Source of the DNA: an uncultured Saccharospirillaceae bacterium
Lineage (GTDB): Bacteria; Pseudomonadota; Gammaproteobacteria; Pseudomonadales; Oceanobacteraceae
DNA: 64,000 nt
Assembly (NCBI GenBank): GCA_947503895.1
Contig: CANNFT010000004.1
Location: 62,001 to 126,000, forward strand
Reading direction: 5' to 3'
Each line of letters opens with the position of its first letter. The stretch's first letter is position 1. The notes beneath the pieces are model-generated. The model was given only the letters and a program-made list of their open reading frames with translations, was not told where the DNA came from and ran no database searches. The translations under genes were made by a program, and so were the position numbers. Positions 1 to 11,351 of this stretch are shown in pieces.

Positions 1-830
1 TGCCTTCTGTGGTCATGATATTTGAGCCACAACCCAAAGAATGGTTTGACCCGGATCAAGCGCCAGCTCGCTTGTCTGCGCTGTCTGAAAAGTTGTCGTT
101 ATTGGCTGAAGAGCAGGTCGATGCGGTTGCGATTATGGCCTTTAATGCTCGGTTTCGTGGACTGAGCGCACAAGCCTTTGTGGATCAAGTGTTATTGGCT
201 GGTTTAAATGTGAAAGCTCTGATCGTAGGTGATGACTTTCGCTTTGGCTGCGATCGCTCTGGTGATTTTCAATTTTTACATCGAGCAGGCGAAGCGCAAG
301 GCTTTTCAGTAGTAGACACTAAGACCTTGGCGGTAGACGGCGATCGAGTGAGCAGCACGAGATTGCGCGAATGTTTATTGAACGCTGATTTGGAAGAAGC
401 CTCAAATTTGTTAGGGCGTCCTTATTTTATACAGGGCAAAGTGGCACATGGACAAAAGTTAGGGCGTCAGTTGGGTGTGCCCACAGCCAATATAATTTTA
501 AAGCGAACAAAAGCACCTTTAGTCGGTGTGTTTGCGGTGACAGCTAAAGTCGTTGGTGTCGCAAGAAACGCTGACGCGGCCGATCACAATACCGGTGATC
601 GACCAAGCTTTCAGGGTGTAGCCAATATTGGGCTGCGGCCAACGGTGGGAGGGGTCAAACCCATATTAGAAGCCCATTTATTTGATTTTGACGGTGACCT
701 GTATGGCCAACGCCTACAAGTGACGTTTGAGAAAAAGATTCGAGATGAAAAACGCTTTAATGGTTTAGATGAACTCAAAGCGGCCATCCACAATGATATT
801 AAACAGGCAAAAGCCTATTTTACTTGCTAA
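1..830 (+). CDS. ribF: Bifunctional riboflavin kinase/FAD synthetase RibF (5' truncated by window edge)
   Basis: Makes FMN from riboflavin and FAD from FMN in the cytoplasm. The reading frame is open through base 3 and the first visible residues (PSVVMIFEPQP) sit inside the FAD-synthetase domain, so the start and the nucleotidyltransferase GNFDGVHLGH-type motif lie upstream of the window; the internal GTG at 9 is not the real start. The C-terminal flavokinase domain is complete: the PTAN motif in LGVPTANI, then GVANIGLRPTVGG and LEAHLFDFDGDLYG. It ends 18 bases before ileS, the usual gammaproteobacterial operon order. Identity is firm. Confidence 0.95.
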   Translation, partial: PSVVMIFEPQPKEWFDPDQAPARLSALSEKLSLLAEEQVDAVAIMAFNARFRGLSAQAFVDQVLLAGLNVKALIVGDDFRFGCDRSGDFQFLHRAGEAQGFSVVDTKTLAVDGDRVSSTRLRECLLNADLEEASNLLGRPYFIQGKVAHGQKLGRQLGVPTANIILKRTKAPLVGVFAVTAKVVGVARNADAADHNTGDRPSFQGVANIGLRPTVGGVKPILEAHLFDFDGDLYGQRLQVTFEKKIRDEKRFNGLDELKAAIHNDIKQAKAYFTC

Positions 831-848
831 CGGAAGCGATCAGCCCAC

Positions 849-3779
849 ATGACCGATTATAAACACACGCTGAATCTACCGGAAACTGACTTTCCTATGC
901 GCGGCAATCTCGCCAAGCGTGAGCCAGATATGTTGGCTCGCTGGGAAGAAATGGATCTGTACAAAGCCATTCGTGAAGCTCGTGCTGGTCGTGACAAATT
1001 TATTTTGCACGATGGCCCTCCATACGCAAACGGCGATATTCACATTGGCCACAGCGTCAATAAAATACTCAAAGATATCATCGTCAAAGCCCAGACTCTT
1101 AATGGCAAAGATGCCCCTTACGTGCCGGGTTGGGATTGTCACGGCTTGCCTATAGAACTGAACGTTGAAAAACAAGTGGGCAAAGCAGGCGTAAATGTTG
1201 ACGCAAAAGCATTTCGTGAAAAATGCCGTGAATACGCGATGACGCAGGTAGATGGCCAGCGAACAGATTTTAAACGATTGATGGTATTAGGTGACTGGGA
1301 AAAGCCGTACCTAACCATGAACTTCGAGTTTGAAGCCAACATCATTCGTACCTTGGGTCGCATTCATAAAAATGGCCATGTCAAAAATGGCTTTAAACCT
1401 GTTAATTGGTGTACAGATTGTGGTTCTGCATTAGCAGAAGCAGAAGTGGAATATCAAGATAAAAAATCCATCGCTATTGATGTAGCCTTTGAAGTCCAAA
1501 CACCTGAAAACTTATTAAATAAATTTCAATTCGAATCCGGCAGCGCGGCTGATTATTTGAATCGCAAAACCAGTATTGCCATTTGGACCACAACGCCTTG
1601 GACCTTGCCAGCAAATGAAGCGGTCTCGGTTCATCCAAATTTAGAATATGCACTGGTCGCGTTCCATAACAAAGAAAACGATCAAGACGAACTGGTTATC
1701 TTGGCTTCAGAATTGGTCACTTCTGCTATGGAGCGATATGGATTTGCTGAAGGTGAATATCAAATCGTTGCATTTGCTAAAGGTGCAGACTTCGCACAAA
1801 AAATGGTTGACGGGCAGCGATTGAACGCCGAAGCCGTACTTCAGCATCCTTTCATGCCCGCTGATGATGACGTTCAATCCAATAAATATGTCCCTCTTAT
1901 TACGGGGGAGCATGTCACGGCAGACTCCGGTACGGGTGCCGTACATACCGCACCGATGCATGGTGCGGACGACTACGTCGTCTCCAATGTTTATGGCATA
2001 TCGGCAAAAGCCATGCTGGTGGATGCCGATGGTAAATTCATTGTTAACGACGCCTTAGAAAAGTGGGAGCTATCGGGTTTATCAACCGCTGATAAAGGCA
2101 ACTTCCGTGTGTTGGGTATTTTGAAAGAACAAGGTGCTTTGCTGAAGAAAGCGAATCTAACGCACAGTTACCCACATTGCTGGCGTCATAAAAGCCCCAT
2201 CATATTCCGTGCAACACCTCAGTGGTTTATCTCAATGGATCAAGCGGGTCTATTGGAAACCGCCATGAATGAAGCCGAGCAGGCGGTTGATTGGCGTCCA
2301 AGCTGGGGCAAAGCACGCATAGAAGCCATGATGGGAAATCGTCCAGATTGGTGTATCTCTCGTCAAAGAACTTGGGGTGTGCCCATCGCATTCTTTGTGA
2401 ACAAAGTGACGGGTGAAGTGCATCCAGAGACGGAAAAGCTTATTGAGCAGGTTGCCTCAAAAGTTGAAAAAGAAGGTATTGATGCTTGGTTCGACTTGAA
2501 AGCCGAAGAATTGCTGGGCCATGAAGCGGATCAATATCAAAAAATCACCGACACATTAGATGTTTGGTTTGATTCTGGTGTGACACACGCAGCGGTACTT
2601 GAACAGCATGAAGAGCTACAAGTGCCTGCCGATTTATACCTAGAAGGTTCAGACCAGCATCGTGGTTGGTTCCAGTCCTCCATGTTGACCAGTGTGGGTG
2701 CCCGTGGAAAAGCACCTTATAAAACGGTCTTAACGCATGGCTTCACTGTGGATGGTGAAGGTCGGAAGATGTCAAAGTCCATTGGTAATGTGGTATCGCC
2801 ACAAGATGTGGTCAATAAGCTGGGCGCTGATATTTTACGCTTGTGGGTGGCCTCGACGGACTACAGCAGCGAAATGACCGTGAGCGACCAAATACTAAAT
2901 CGTACGGCGGACTCCTATCGTCGTATTCGTAATACCACGCGTTTTTTATTGGCGAATATCAATGGTTTTGATCCACAGCAGCATATGCTGGCCGCCGAAG
3001 AATTATTACCGCTAGACGCGTGGATTGTCGATCAAGCCAATTCTTTGCAGGCAGACATCATCGGTTTGTATGATGAGTATCAGTTGATCAAGATTTATCA
3101 AAAACTTCATCACTTCTGCACGCAAGAATTGGGCGCATTTTATTTAGATGTGATCAAAGACCGTCAATACACCACGAAGGCCGATAGTGTTGCTCGTCGC
3201 AGTGCGCAAACGGCTTTGTATCATGTGCTGGAGGCGATGGTTCGATGGATGGCACCGATCATGAGCTTTACGGCAGAAGAGGCATGGACATTGATGCCTG
3301 CGCCACAAGAAGGTGAGCGTGAAGCGAGTGTGCTGTTAACAGAATGGTATACAGGCTTATTTGCTGCGGGTAACCAAGAGTTTGACGATGCATACTGGCG
3401 TCGAATCATGGCCGTGAAAACCGAAGTGAACAAGCTGCTTGAAAAAGCCCGTAATGAAAAAACAGTGGGTGCAAGCTTGAGCGCTGAAGTGGTTTTGTAC
3501 GCAAATGGCGAGTTAGCCAATGATCTAAATCGATTGGGTGATGAATTACGGTTTGTTTTGATTACATCCAAAGCAGATGTTAAATCCTTTGATGAGCAAG
3601 CAGGTGAAGACACTGAGGTGGCAGGATTGCGCGTTTCGGTTGCCGCATCAGCCCAAGAAAAATGCGATCGTTGCTGGCATCACAGCGAAGACGTTGGGCA
3701 CCATGCTGAGCACGATAGTTTGTGCGGGCGTTGTGTTGAAAACGTGGACGGTGACGGCGAAAAAAGAGCGTACGCATAA
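849..3779 (+). CDS. ileS: Isoleucyl-tRNA synthetase
   Basis: Class I aminoacyl-tRNA synthetase that charges tRNA-Ile and edits mischarged valine. The 976 residues fit bacterial IleS. The HIGH motif appears in [21 protein letters not shown] follows, and the KMSKS loop is [10 protein letters not shown]. The C-terminus carries the zinc-binding Cys pairs CDRC and CGRC, so this is the bacterial type with a zinc finger. The ATG at 849 gives the usual [17 protein letters not shown] amino terminus. The stop codon overlaps the lspA start by one base, implying translational coupling in the ribF-ileS-lspA-fkpB-ispH operon. Confidence 0.98.
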   Translation: MTDYKHTLNLPETDFPMRGNLAKREPDMLARWEEMDLYKAIREARAGRDKFILHDGPPYANGDIHIGHSVNKILKDIIVKAQTLNGKDAPYVPGWDCHGLPIELNVEKQVGKAGVNVDAKAFREKCREYAMTQVDGQRTDFKRLMVLGDWEKPYLTMNFEFEANIIRTLGRIHKNGHVKNGFKPVNWCTDCGSALAEAEVEYQDKKSIAIDVAFEVQTPENLLNKFQFESGSAADYLNRKTSIAIWTTTPWTLPANEAVSVHPNLEYALVAFHNKENDQDELVILASELVTSAMERYGFAEGEYQIVAFAKGADFAQKMVDGQRLNAEAVLQHPFMPADDDVQSNKYVPLITGEHVTADSGTGAVHTAPMHGADDYVVSNVYGISAKAMLVDADGKFIVNDALEKWELSGLSTADKGNFRVLGILKEQGALLKKANLTHSYPHCWRHKSPIIFRATPQWFISMDQAGLLETAMNEAEQAVDWRPSWGKARIEAMMGNRPDWCISRQRTWGVPIAFFVNKVTGEVHPETEKLIEQVASKVEKEGIDAWFDLKAEELLGHEADQYQKITDTLDVWFDSGVTHAAVLEQHEELQVPADLYLEGSDQHRGWFQSSMLTSVGARGKAPYKTVLTHGFTVDGEGRKMSKSIGNVVSPQDVVNKLGADILRLWVASTDYSSEMTVSDQILNRTADSYRRIRNTTRFLLANINGFDPQQHMLAAEELLPLDAWIVDQANSLQADIIGLYDEYQLIKIYQKLHHFCTQELGAFYLDVIKDRQYTTKADSVARRSAQTALYHVLEAMVRWMAPIMSFTAEEAWTLMPAPQEGEREASVLLTEWYTGLFAAGNQEFDDAYWRRIMAVKTEVNKLLEKARNEKTVGASLSAEVVLYANGELANDLNRLGDELRFVLITSKADVKSFDEQAGEDTEVAGLRVSVAASAQEKCDRCWHHSEDVGHHAEHDSLCGRCVENVDGDGEKRAYA

Positions 3780-4294
3780 TGTTTAATCGTGCTGATTTAA
3801 ATACGTCTATGCTGAAGTGGCTGCTACTTGCTGCCGCTGCAGTGATATTGGACTTTGTGACAAAGCAAATGGCGGAGCACTATCTTGAATATGGGCAGCC
3901 TGTTTATGTGTTGCCTGTGTTTGATTTAACCCTGCTCTACAACAAGGGCGCCGCGTTTAGTTTTTTAGCAAATGAAAGCGGATGGCAAAGATGGTTCTTT
4001 ACCGTCATTGCTGTAGTCGTGAGTGCGGGTTTAACCATTTGGCTGATGACGCTTAAATCCAGTGAAAAGTGGTTGGCCGCTGCACTGGCGTTGGTGATCG
4101 GTGGTGCCATTGGCAATGTATATGATCGAATCGCCTACGGTCATGTTGTTGATTTTATTCATCTGCATTGGGATAACCATTACTTTCCTGCATTTAATAT
4201 AGCTGACTCCGCGATATCCATGGGCGCAGCTATGTTAATTATTGATAGTTTATTTTTTTCTCATGGAAAGGCGTCAGGAAAACCTGAAGACTGA
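3779..4294 (+). CDS. lspA: Lipoprotein signal peptidase (signal peptidase II)
   Basis: Inner-membrane aspartyl protease that removes signal peptides from diacylglyceryl-modified prolipoproteins, such as BamD encoded further on. At 171 residues it has the family length and four hydrophobic membrane segments. Both catalytic Asp motifs are present: GNVYDRIAYGHVVDF and FNIADS. NKGAAFSFLA is the conserved NxGxAF element. The ATG shares one base with the ileS stop codon. Confidence 0.97.
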   Translation: MFNRADLNTSMLKWLLLAAAAVILDFVTKQMAEHYLEYGQPVYVLPVFDLTLLYNKGAAFSFLANESGWQRWFFTVIAVVVSAGLTIWLMTLKSSEKWLAAALALVIGGAIGNVYDRIAYGHVVDFIHLHWDNHYFPAFNIADSAISMGAAMLIIDSLFFSHGKASGKPED

Positions 4295-4384
4295 ATGAGT
4301 TGTTATGATTTAGCGTCGAGGCATTTAAGCCGTACTGGCGTTGAAAGCATTCATTAACCCCATTTGAATAGTAGAAGTACGTTT

Positions 4385-4816
4385 ATGAAAATTAGCCAAG
4401 GCAAGCAAGTGACATTGCACTTTGCATTAAAACTTGAAAATGGGCAGGTGGTCGATTCAACGTTTGATAAAACTCCTGCCACATTAGTGGTAGGAGATGG
4501 GAATCTACCGGAAGGGTTTGAAGGTTTGCTGATTGATCTAGAGAAAGGTCATAAAGAAATTTTTACCGTTCCACCTGAAAATGCCTTTGCGCAGCCCAAC
4601 CCTAATAATGTGCAGTCCTTAAAACGCACGGATTTTCCGAGTGATATGGATTTAGAAATAGGGTTAATGGTCTCTTTTGCAGATGCTAACAAAGCCGAAC
4701 TTCCAGGCGTCATTAAATCCATTGAAGAAGATGTGGTCATCGTCGACTTTAACCATCCGTTAGCCGGTCAAACGCTTCAGTTTGAAGTGGAGATCTTAGA
4801 CGTTGCAGTGGCTTAA
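4385..4816 (+). CDS. fkpB: FKBP-type peptidyl-prolyl cis-trans isomerase, FkpB/SlpA type
   Basis: Cytoplasmic prolyl isomerase of the SlyD-like FKBP class, with an insert-in-flap domain. About 143 residues. The signature VDFNHPLAGQTL is near the C-terminus, and ALKLENGQVVDSTFDKTPA opens the FKBP fold. An upstream TTG at 4364 would add seven residues; the ATG at 4385 (MKISQGKQVTLHFAL) matches family N-termini and is preferred. The lspA-fkpB-ispH order is conserved in gammaproteobacteria. Unlike the second FKBP at 50724 it has no His-rich tail. Confidence 0.93.
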   Translation: MKISQGKQVTLHFALKLENGQVVDSTFDKTPATLVVGDGNLPEGFEGLLIDLEKGHKEIFTVPPENAFAQPNPNNVQSLKRTDFPSDMDLEIGLMVSFADANKAELPGVIKSIEEDVVIVDFNHPLAGQTLQFEVEILDVAVA

Positions 4817-4865
4817 TCTAGGTGAAGTGGCGAACATGATGCTACTGATAGGCAGTAAATAATAT

Positions 4866-5810
4866 ATGAACATCACACTAGCAAACCCACGTGGTTTTTG
4901 TGCGGGCGTTGATCGTGCGATTGACATCGTTAATCGCGCGCTGGATATTTTCGAGCCGCCTATTTATGTTCGTCACGAAGTGGTTCACAACAAATTTGTC
5001 GTGGATGGATTGCGTGATCGAGGGGCTATATTTGTCGATGAGCTTCATGAGGTGCCAGATGATGCGATCGTCATTTTTTCCGCCCATGGTGTGTCAAAGG
5101 CCGTACAAAAAGAAGCTAAGGACAGAGGGTTGAAAGTGTTTGATGCTACGTGCCCTTTAGTCACTAAGGTTCATATGGAAGTCACTCGCTATGCACGGGC
5201 TGGTAGTGAAGTGATTTTGATTGGCCATAAAGGACACCCCGAAGTGGAAGGTACCATGGGGCAATATGATCACTCCAATGGTGGCGATATATATTTGGTG
5301 GAGGACGAGGCAGATGTCGAAGCCTTAGAGCCGCGTGATGCGAACGCGTTATCTTATGTTTCTCAAACGACGCTTTCTATGGATGATACCGCTAAAGTGA
5401 TTCGCGCATTGCGCAAGAAGTTTCCTAAGATATCCGGTCCTAAAACCGATGATATTTGTTATGCCACTCAAAATCGACAGGATGCCGTTAAAGATTTGGC
5501 GCAGCAATGCGACCTCATTCTCGTAGTCGGTTCACCGAATAGTTCGAATTCAAATCGTTTACGTGAACTGGGCGAGCGCATGGGTGCCCGTGCTTTTCTC
5601 ATTGACAATGCAGAAGAAATTCAGGCGGAATGGTTTGCTGACATTAAGCAGGTCGGAGTGACGGCAGGTGCGTCTGCGCCAGAAGTATTGGTAAAGCAAG
5701 TGGTTGATAGGGTAACGGAATTAGGTGGTGGCTCAGCGGTCGAATTGGAAGGACGGGAAGAGAATATAGTCTTTAGTTTACCTAAGGAGCTGCGACTAAA
5801 AGAAGTGTAG
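4866..5810 (+). CDS. ispH: 4-hydroxy-3-methylbut-2-enyl diphosphate reductase
   Basis: Last enzyme of the MEP isoprenoid pathway; converts HMBPP to IPP and DMAPP using a [4Fe-4S] cluster. 314 residues. The three cluster cysteines are visible in GFCAGVDRA (Cys12), DATCPLV and [11 protein letters not shown]. Substrate-binding histidines occur in HEVVHN and [10 protein letters not shown]. Last gene of the operon; a strong bidirectional terminator follows 22 bases after the stop. Confidence 0.98.
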   Translation: MNITLANPRGFCAGVDRAIDIVNRALDIFEPPIYVRHEVVHNKFVVDGLRDRGAIFVDELHEVPDDAIVIFSAHGVSKAVQKEAKDRGLKVFDATCPLVTKVHMEVTRYARAGSEVILIGHKGHPEVEGTMGQYDHSNGGDIYLVEDEADVEALEPRDANALSYVSQTTLSMDDTAKVIRALRKKFPKISGPKTDDICYATQNRQDAVKDLAQQCDLILVVGSPNSSNSNRLRELGERMGARAFLIDNAEEIQAEWFADIKQVGVTAGASAPEVLVKQVVDRVTELGGGSAVELEGREENIVFSLPKELRLKEV

Positions 5811-5832
5811 TTTTTAAGTTTAAAGATGAAAC

Positions 5833-5873
5833 AAAAAACGGGCATTAATTTTTCAATTAATGCCCGTTTTTTG
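5833..5873. terminator. Bidirectional intrinsic terminator between ispH and pilE
   Basis: Perfect stem: ACGGGCATTAATT (5838-5850) pairs with its complement at 5855-5867 around a TTTC loop. An A-tract lies before and a T-tract after the stem, so it can stop transcription from both converging operons. Confidence 0.9.
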
Positions 5874-5939
5874 TTATGAAGCCTCAACCAGAAGGTTTTT
5901 AATGCTTCACACTGCGACTGTTTTCAAATGCAGTGATCA

Positions 5940-6350
5940 TCATTCCCAACCTGGGTTGCCTCCTCGGGTTCGAATGCCGCGTGTATCGAGCGTCAACACG
6001 CCATCGCCTGCTTGACCGCCCTGTGGTGTCGCTGTCATCAAAGCGCACTGAGTGGCCGTTAGACCGCCTGCACATAACCCGATCGTGATATTGTAATCGC
6101 CACCTTCAGTAACATGAGGGTTTGTTAATCCAAGTGCGGCATTTGTCACCGCGTAGGATTGGTTGCGAACAAAAAACTCTTCTTGAATTCGAGCTATGTT
6201 CAATAACTCACCCGTCGCCGGCGCCCGATTACCTCGAATGACGTAATCGCGATACGACGGGATAGCCACGCTGAATATTATTCCAATAATCGCCACGACT
6301 ACCATTAATTCAATTAAGCTGAAACCACGCTGTTTTTTTTGATTAAACAT
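5940..6350 (-). CDS. pilE: Type IV minor pilin PilE (distal-operon copy)
   Basis: Minor pilin of the type IVa pilus, 136 residues. The ATG at 6350 gives a nine-residue leader (MFNQKKQRG) cleaved before F in [11 protein letters not shown], with Glu at +5; a GAGAG element lies 8 bases upstream. A longer frame would overlap the pilY1 end and is not favoured. The body holds SYRDYVIRG and two Cys forming the C-terminal disulfide loop (GLCAG, TQCAL), ending in [15 protein letters not shown] as in the PilE family. Last gene of the downstream minor-pilin operon; a second PilE lies at 13162. Confidence 0.9.
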   Translation of the reverse strand: MFNQKKQRGFSLIELMVVVAIIGIIFSVAIPSYRDYVIRGNRAPATGELLNIARIQEEFFVRNQSYAVTNAALGLTNPHVTEGGDYNITIGLCAGGLTATQCALMTATPQGGQAGDGVLTLDTRGIRTRGGNPGWE

Positions 6351-6366
6351 TATTTGATCTCTCACT

Positions 6367-9300
6367 CTATGGCATCGTAGGTGCATTTTCATTCACACTT
6401 TTATTGTTTCTCCAGTAGAGCGGACGTACTTTACATTCGACTGAGTCTACCGGACATGCAGGGTCTGAGCCGGAGCTACCTTTCATCGTGTCAGATGTCG
6501 CCTTCTCCCCACCAATGAACGTGTGTTTTTCATTATCCTTGGTGATGTAAATGATGGGCTTAGGTGCAATCCCGCTTGTTTTGAGCGATGTTGAGCGATC
6601 GATTTTATCATCGCCATCCAGATCAGCAACGGCACCGCCATTGCGAACGTCGAGCACATACATTCGGCTATTACCCTCACTGGTGCTACAGATCGCATCT
6701 TTTCCGCTGCTCACGGTTTGCACAGGGGAGAAGCTTGGGAACGTTACCTTACCGTCGTCCGTTAATGCATCCGATAAGATCTTTTCACCGTCTTGTGCGG
6801 TAAGCCTTAAATACCAACCACTCGCCTTATTAATGGCATCCGCAGCTTTTTGTTGTTTTACCGCGTCGCTGCTTTGGTAATCATTAGAGGTCACGTCATA
6901 CAAATCGCTCGTTGTGATTTTCGTATAGCTCTTGGGTGCAGAATAAGGATAGAAATCTTTGAACACAAAAAATCTATCTTCAACGATATCCGTTAATGGA
7001 TGCGCTCGATACCCTGATCCCAATGCTAGAGTTAAATAGTCACCCTTTTGTGCGTCTCGAATGATTGAAACAGAGGGGCTAGTATAGAATCGTAGGTTTG
7101 TGGTTTCAGTATTTCCACCGATATCAGCAATAATGCCACCATCAGCAAAATCGTTCGCTTTTCCAGAGTTAGACTGATTAATGTCGATTCGAAATAACCT
7201 GCCGCCAGTATCTGCAGCGAATAAATAATTGGCGTAACCATCGCCATCAATATCCACGACTTTTACGGTTGCTGGAATGCTATTTTTCATGTCTGTGATT
7301 TTGGTGCCTTTTGATGATGCGGTATCGTTGCTGGCCATCCACAGTAAATCTCCATTCTCTGCATCCATCATATAGATCGCGTTGCCGATGTCGTCGTCTT
7401 CGCGAACGGTATTTTCATCCTGATCCGGATCGTACCCACCCCCCATGAACAACACGATTTTAAAGCTATTTCCCCAACGGACTTTAGAAAGCACAGGCTT
7501 CGACCATGTGTAACCGAGCTTCTCGTAACCACTTGTGGAGCCGCCTTCTATTACGAAGATTAATTTAGGTGATGTTCTGTCTGTTACATTTAAGCTGTAC
7601 AGGTTGCGGCCGCCACGGCGCATACCTGTATACAGTAATGCGAATTCATCTTTATCCAATGAACCGTCGGTATTGTATAGGACACCATCTTCATCAACAT
7701 CATTCACCCAAGCCGTTATCGGACCGTCCATTCCATAAGGTTTATCGCTAACGGATGCTGAATCTTCATAATAGGTGACAAGATTAGGCAAGAGTTCTTG
7801 TGGGATATAGGCAAAGTGCTCTTTGCCATCGTTTGTGTCAACGGCATAGAGGTAGCCTAAATTGGTGCCAAAAAACACACTGGAATCAGGCGAGGTGCTG
7901 GTACCGCCATAGTTAATCACCAAGGGTTCCGTATGTAGTGGGTCACCGATATAAGCATGGCCACTTGAGCTGCCGAAATTGGGGTTTTCATTATTTACAT
8001 CATAGCCAAGTGCCCAACGATGGAATTTATCAAACTCTGGCGAATCCATATGACTTGCATCATACAGTGCCGCATCGGTTGCATGCTTATTTTTGGTCGA
8101 TAGTGCAGTCAAAGTGGCAGAGGAATTATTTAAACTGGTCACAATTTTTCGACTTGAAGGGTCCATCAAACTTGCAAAGCCACCAAGTTCGACAGTTTTA
8201 CCATCAGCAGTGCCCGTTTCATTCCATAAATCCATAGAGTTGCTCTTAAAGAATCCTGTTCCAGAATCAATTGCAGATTCAGAGGCGCCTATACCACCAT
8301 GATTCTTTCCGATAATGGTGCCATCGCCTAGCGCTTTGTATTTCTTTAAATTGCCTGACCAGCGAGGACTGGTTTTAGGGCTAAATACTGCGTAGAACAA
8401 GTTTTCATTATGTCGAGAGTTATTGAATGAGTTTACCGAGATAGCCGGTGACGTAAAGGTTGTATCAGACGATAAAATATCGAGAAAGATTTTGTCTAAC
8501 GCATCTGATAATTGAGCGGAATCGTTGGCTGCGAAGTATTGATTTGTGCCACCGCCGTGCTTCGCGGTATTTTGCAGGAGCGCAGTGCCATCGGTTAGCC
8601 CAAAGCCCCCTATGGTGTAAGTTGAAATGTTCTGAATAGGTAAGTCTTTACCATTAGCATCTTTCTTTCCTTCATTTAGATTCTTCTGGTATAGGTAATA
8701 GCTTAATTCATCCATGCACTCACCATCACCAGAGCAGGCACCGCTGAGATCACTGGGTAGCGTTCCAAGGCTGTTCGCTAGCGTTCTTACTCGACTATTG
8801 GCAGTACTGTCGTAATACGGTTGCCCATCCGTAAACAGAATGATGCTATTTTTTTGGCAGTTGTAAGTGATAGGCGATTTATATTTTCTGCCATCAAATG
8901 AGCTGGAGTCGCCAGTGAAAGAAGAATTAAATAGGGGGGCTTGCCCAGTGTAATATAAATATGCTTCGTAAAAGGATTCTTCTAATGGAGTGTAGCCACC
9001 GGGGCTGTAGCCATTTACCTTAGACTTTATAGTGTCTCGCGTGTTTTCAATGTCGTCTATGGCGACGTCCACATAGCCACCTTCATTACTGAAATAACGC
9101 ATGATGCCCAAATTTACAGACGTCAATGAATCTGCCAAATTGGTCACGGCTTCCTGTGTAATGGCCATTCGCGTTTTGGTTTCCGAAACGGGTATTTCAT
9201 TCCAGTTTAGGTAATTACCTAGGTGTAGTGTGTAGCTTGCGCCTTTGCCACAACGAATATCATTGGTTGAGCTAACGGTAATTTTATTTTTGTATCGTCC

Positions 9301-9687
9301 TTTTCGGTTCTTTTGCTGGAACTTCCCTGTAGATCTACCTGTGTTTGTCAGTGCGTCACGCACATCATCGCAAGAGCTATCGAGCAACGATAATGAAAAG
9401 TCTTCATCTTCATCTGCATCCAATTCTAGGTACAATTGGTCCTTTCGAAAACTTCCACGACTTGAATAATCGGTATTGGGATCGTAGGCATCACGTGTCA
9501 GCGAAACGTTGCGTCCCATACTTCCGGATGTATCCACGACCAGTAACACATTGGCTTTTTCGCCACTGCCGCTGGTGTCTGAGAAATAAATTTCTTGATC
9601 GTCGGCATGGGAAAGTAGGCTGGATGCTAATATTGCAGCGCCAATAGTTAACTTTGAGCCTACTAATGTTCTCTTTATGTATTTCAT
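6367..9687 (-). CDS. pilY1: PilY1-type pilus tip adhesin/assembly protein (distal-operon copy)
   Basis: About 1106 residues: signal peptide, N-terminal von Willebrand A domain, C-terminal PilC/PilY1 beta-propeller. In this family the protein sits at the pilus tip with the minor pilins and controls pilus dynamics and surface sensing. The MIDAS motif DTSGS is at residues 52-56; ILFTDGQP is another vWA element. Acidic calcium-loop sequences are seen in [20 protein letters not shown] and [12 protein letters not shown]. The start is uncertain among TTG 9699, ATG 9693 and ATG 9687; 9687 gives the cleanest signal peptide. Paralogue of the gene at 13566. No RGD motif was seen. Confidence 0.92.
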   Translation of the reverse strand: MKYIKRTLVGSKLTIGAAILASSLLSHADDQEIYFSDTSGSGEKANVLLVVDTSGSMGRNVSLTRDAYDPNTDYSSRGSFRKDQLYLELDADEDEDFSLSLLDSSCDDVRDALTNTGRSTGKFQQKNRKGRYKNKITVSSTNDIRCGKGASYTLHLGNYLNWNEIPVSETKTRMAITQEAVTNLADSLTSVNLGIMRYFSNEGGYVDVAIDDIENTRDTIKSKVNGYSPGGYTPLEESFYEAYLYYTGQAPLFNSSFTGDSSSFDGRKYKSPITYNCQKNSIILFTDGQPYYDSTANSRVRTLANSLGTLPSDLSGACSGDGECMDELSYYLYQKNLNEGKKDANGKDLPIQNISTYTIGGFGLTDGTALLQNTAKHGGGTNQYFAANDSAQLSDALDKIFLDILSSDTTFTSPAISVNSFNNSRHNENLFYAVFSPKTSPRWSGNLKKYKALGDGTIIGKNHGGIGASESAIDSGTGFFKSNSMDLWNETGTADGKTVELGGFASLMDPSSRKIVTSLNNSSATLTALSTKNKHATDAALYDASHMDSPEFDKFHRWALGYDVNNENPNFGSSSGHAYIGDPLHTEPLVINYGGTSTSPDSSVFFGTNLGYLYAVDTNDGKEHFAYIPQELLPNLVTYYEDSASVSDKPYGMDGPITAWVNDVDEDGVLYNTDGSLDKDEFALLYTGMRRGGRNLYSLNVTDRTSPKLIFVIEGGSTSGYEKLGYTWSKPVLSKVRWGNSFKIVLFMGGGYDPDQDENTVREDDDIGNAIYMMDAENGDLLWMASNDTASSKGTKITDMKNSIPATVKVVDIDGDGYANYLFAADTGGRLFRIDINQSNSGKANDFADGGIIADIGGNTETTNLRFYTSPSVSIIRDAQKGDYLTLALGSGYRAHPLTDIVEDRFFVFKDFYPYSAPKSYTKITTSDLYDVTSNDYQSSDAVKQQKAADAINKASGWYLRLTAQDGEKILSDALTDDGKVTFPSFSPVQTVSSGKDAICSTSEGNSRMYVLDVRNGGAVADLDGDDKIDRSTSLKTSGIAPKPIIYITKDNEKHTFIGGEKATSDTMKGSSGSDPACPVDSVECKVRPLYWRNNKSVNENAPTMP

Positions 9688-9707
9688 ATGCATCACCAAA
9701 TTATCTA

Positions 9708-10022
9708 TTAGTAGTAGACTTTATTTAAAATGGGATCTTTCGGATCACCAACTTCAATGCCGATTTCTCCTTTGGGGTCATAACCATTAATAAAAGCTTT
9801 GAGGTTGGATGGCTTGCCTTGCGTATAAAACTCAGTATTTTGATCAAATCGATAGTGTTTAAGTTGACAAGCTTCACATCGCAAGGGAGTGAGTTGGCCA
9901 CTATTTGAGACGCTATAATATTCAACCTTAATACCGTATATGTCGTATAAATTACCCGGCGACTGAATGGACTGCGCTAATACTGGAGAGGAAATAAGCA
10001 CTAAAAAAATATATTTAATCAT
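9708..10022 (-). CDS. Small secreted CxxC protein between pilX and pilY1 (copy 1)
   Basis: 104 residues. A signal peptide (MIKYIFLVLISSPVLA) precedes a mature domain with IKVEYYSVSNSGQLTPLRC, a CEAC pair, YRFDQNTEFYTQGKPSNL and a terminal YY. The ATG overlaps the pilX stop as ATGA. It is clearly homologous to the gene at 16936 in the same operon slot. In P. aeruginosa the small gene pilY2 lies after pilY1; this one lies before it, so I do not call it PilY2. Likely periplasmic or pilus-associated by context; function unknown. Confidence 0.8.
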   Translation of the reverse strand: MIKYIFLVLISSPVLAQSIQSPGNLYDIYGIKVEYYSVSNSGQLTPLRCEACQLKHYRFDQNTEFYTQGKPSNLKAFINGYDPKGEIGIEVGDPKDPILNKVYY

Positions 10023-10495
10023 GGTTTGGCCACGCTCCCACCGTTTGATTGAGTATTTGGGTCTGAAGGCATGCTCACCGCGACACCGTATGTGTGACTG
10101 GCTTGGGCTGTACCCCAAGTACCAGCGCTTGTCATTTCATAAAAATTGTATTTTAAGGTTGCGAGTTCATCTATTTCGCCACCACCAAAAGGGTTAGGTT
10201 GTTCTTTTTTGGTCATTTCAGCAGATCGCGAGACCGTAGTTTTGTCTATCATTGCGCTACCAAATGAGGTTTCTGATTCAATGGCTTTTAGATTATCCCC
10301 TTCGGCTGCTTCTTCTGCTCTGACCCATTGCTTTAGGCTTCTTTCAACCACTCGATTCGTTTCTATAGCATGGACGCTGCTGCTTAACATTCTGCTCTGT
10401 AATCCGGATGATTCCATATTATATGCGGCGACCAACGTTAAAATAGTCAGCATAATTAAGGTAATAACCAGCGTGTTACCCTTCTGATAATTCAT
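10019..10495 (-). CDS. pilX: Type IV minor pilin PilX-like (distal-operon copy)
   Basis: 158 residues. The N-terminus MNYQKGNTLVITLIML is a prepilin-like leader cleaved after Gly6, but +5 is Ile, not Glu. PilX/GspK-type subunits that sit at the pilus tip often lack this Glu. AYNMESSGLQSRM is shared nearly word for word with the copy at 17258. The start at 10495 is chosen because a longer frame would run into pilW; the stop overlaps the next gene by ATGA. Confidence 0.87.
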   Translation of the reverse strand: MNYQKGNTLVITLIMLTILTLVAAYNMESSGLQSRMLSSSVHAIETNRVVERSLKQWVRAEEAAEGDNLKAIESETSFGSAMIDKTTVSRSAEMTKKEQPNPFGGGEIDELATLKYNFYEMTSAGTWGTAQASHTYGVAVSMPSDPNTQSNGGSVAKP

Positions 10496-10502
10496 GTGAG
10501 CC

Positions 10503-11351
10503 TCACATTGCTTGCAAATTTGGTGGAGAGATCGTATTCGTAAAAATATGGCGAAGGCGACCATCATCCATGTTGGCAGTAGGCAGGGCTTCTCCTAGTA
10601 GGGTAAAGCTTTGCTGCAGTGTATTTGTGCTGGCTTGATCCTTATCGGCACTTGAGCTAACAAGAACACCGATACGAATTGCTCTAACCAGTGCGTGGTT
10701 CGCCACCTCGTCAATGGAAACAAAACGCGCGGGTGACTTATCATCTTCCGTTGCTGCAATACCCACTAGAAACTGAAATGATTCAACGTTGCTTAAAATA
10801 GGAGCTTCTGCGGAACGCCAACCTGATCCGCTGGCATCGTCAGGGTCGTGGTCATAGACACGGCACACGAGTTCATTATTGGCATTAACCCAAAAAACGT
10901 TCACCACATGCTGATGATTTTTAGCGATAGGGTCTGCATCTGAATTCACAGCGGCCCCTGTGCAATCAACACCTGAATGGGTTTCCGTTGCCGCAAACTT
11001 AATGGCCAGTCGATCCCCCCTTACTGCATCCACATTATTAGCAGAACAGGCGTCGGCTTCAGCGGTGCCGGTCGTACAGGTCACGTCAACTGTATAAGAA
11101 CTGTCCGTCATAAAAAGAGCATTAGGGCGTTGCATGCCAGCTTCATAATAGCCCGCCATTTCGATAAAAGTTTGCAGATACTCCATAGCGAAACGACCCG
11201 CCTCCTGATTTCGGCTAAGTCCGTCACTCATGCTGACTGATCGATTGGTTGTGATAAAAACGCCCATTACTACAGTGATCAATATGGCCCCAATTAGAAT
11301 AGCGATCATCAGTTCAATGATCGTTAAGCCGTGTTGTTTACGTTTGCTCAT
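10503..11351 (-). CDS. pilW: Type IV minor pilin PilW (distal-operon copy)
   Basis: 282 residues, the usual long minor pilin. Leader MSKRKQHG is cleaved before L in GLTIIELMIAILIG, with Glu at +5. Family blocks are SRNQEAGRFAMEYLQ, GDRLAIKF, HVVNVFWVNANNELVCRVYDH and ILSNVESFQFLVG. Its start shares one base with the pilV stop. Forms the pilus-tip initiation complex with PilV, PilX, FimU and PilY1 in the known system. Paralogue at 17741. Confidence 0.92.
   Translation of the reverse strand: MSKRKQHGLTIIELMIAILIGAILITVVMGVFITTNRSVSMSDGLSRNQEAGRFAMEYLQTFIEMAGYYEAGMQRPNALFMTDSSYTVDVTCTTGTAEADACSANNVDAVRGDRLAIKFAATETHSGVDCTGAAVNSDADPIAKNHQHVVNVFWVNANNELVCRVYDHDPDDASGSGWRSAEAPILSNVESFQFLVGIAATEDDKSPARFVSIDEVANHALVRAIRIGVLVSSSADKDQASTNTLQQSFTLLGEALPTANMDDGRLRHIFTNTISPPNLQAM

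Noticed and set aside
9708..10022. Naming the small gene before pilY1 as pilY2
   Set aside because: In P. aeruginosa pilY2 follows pilY1; position differs and I cannot confirm sequence similarity.
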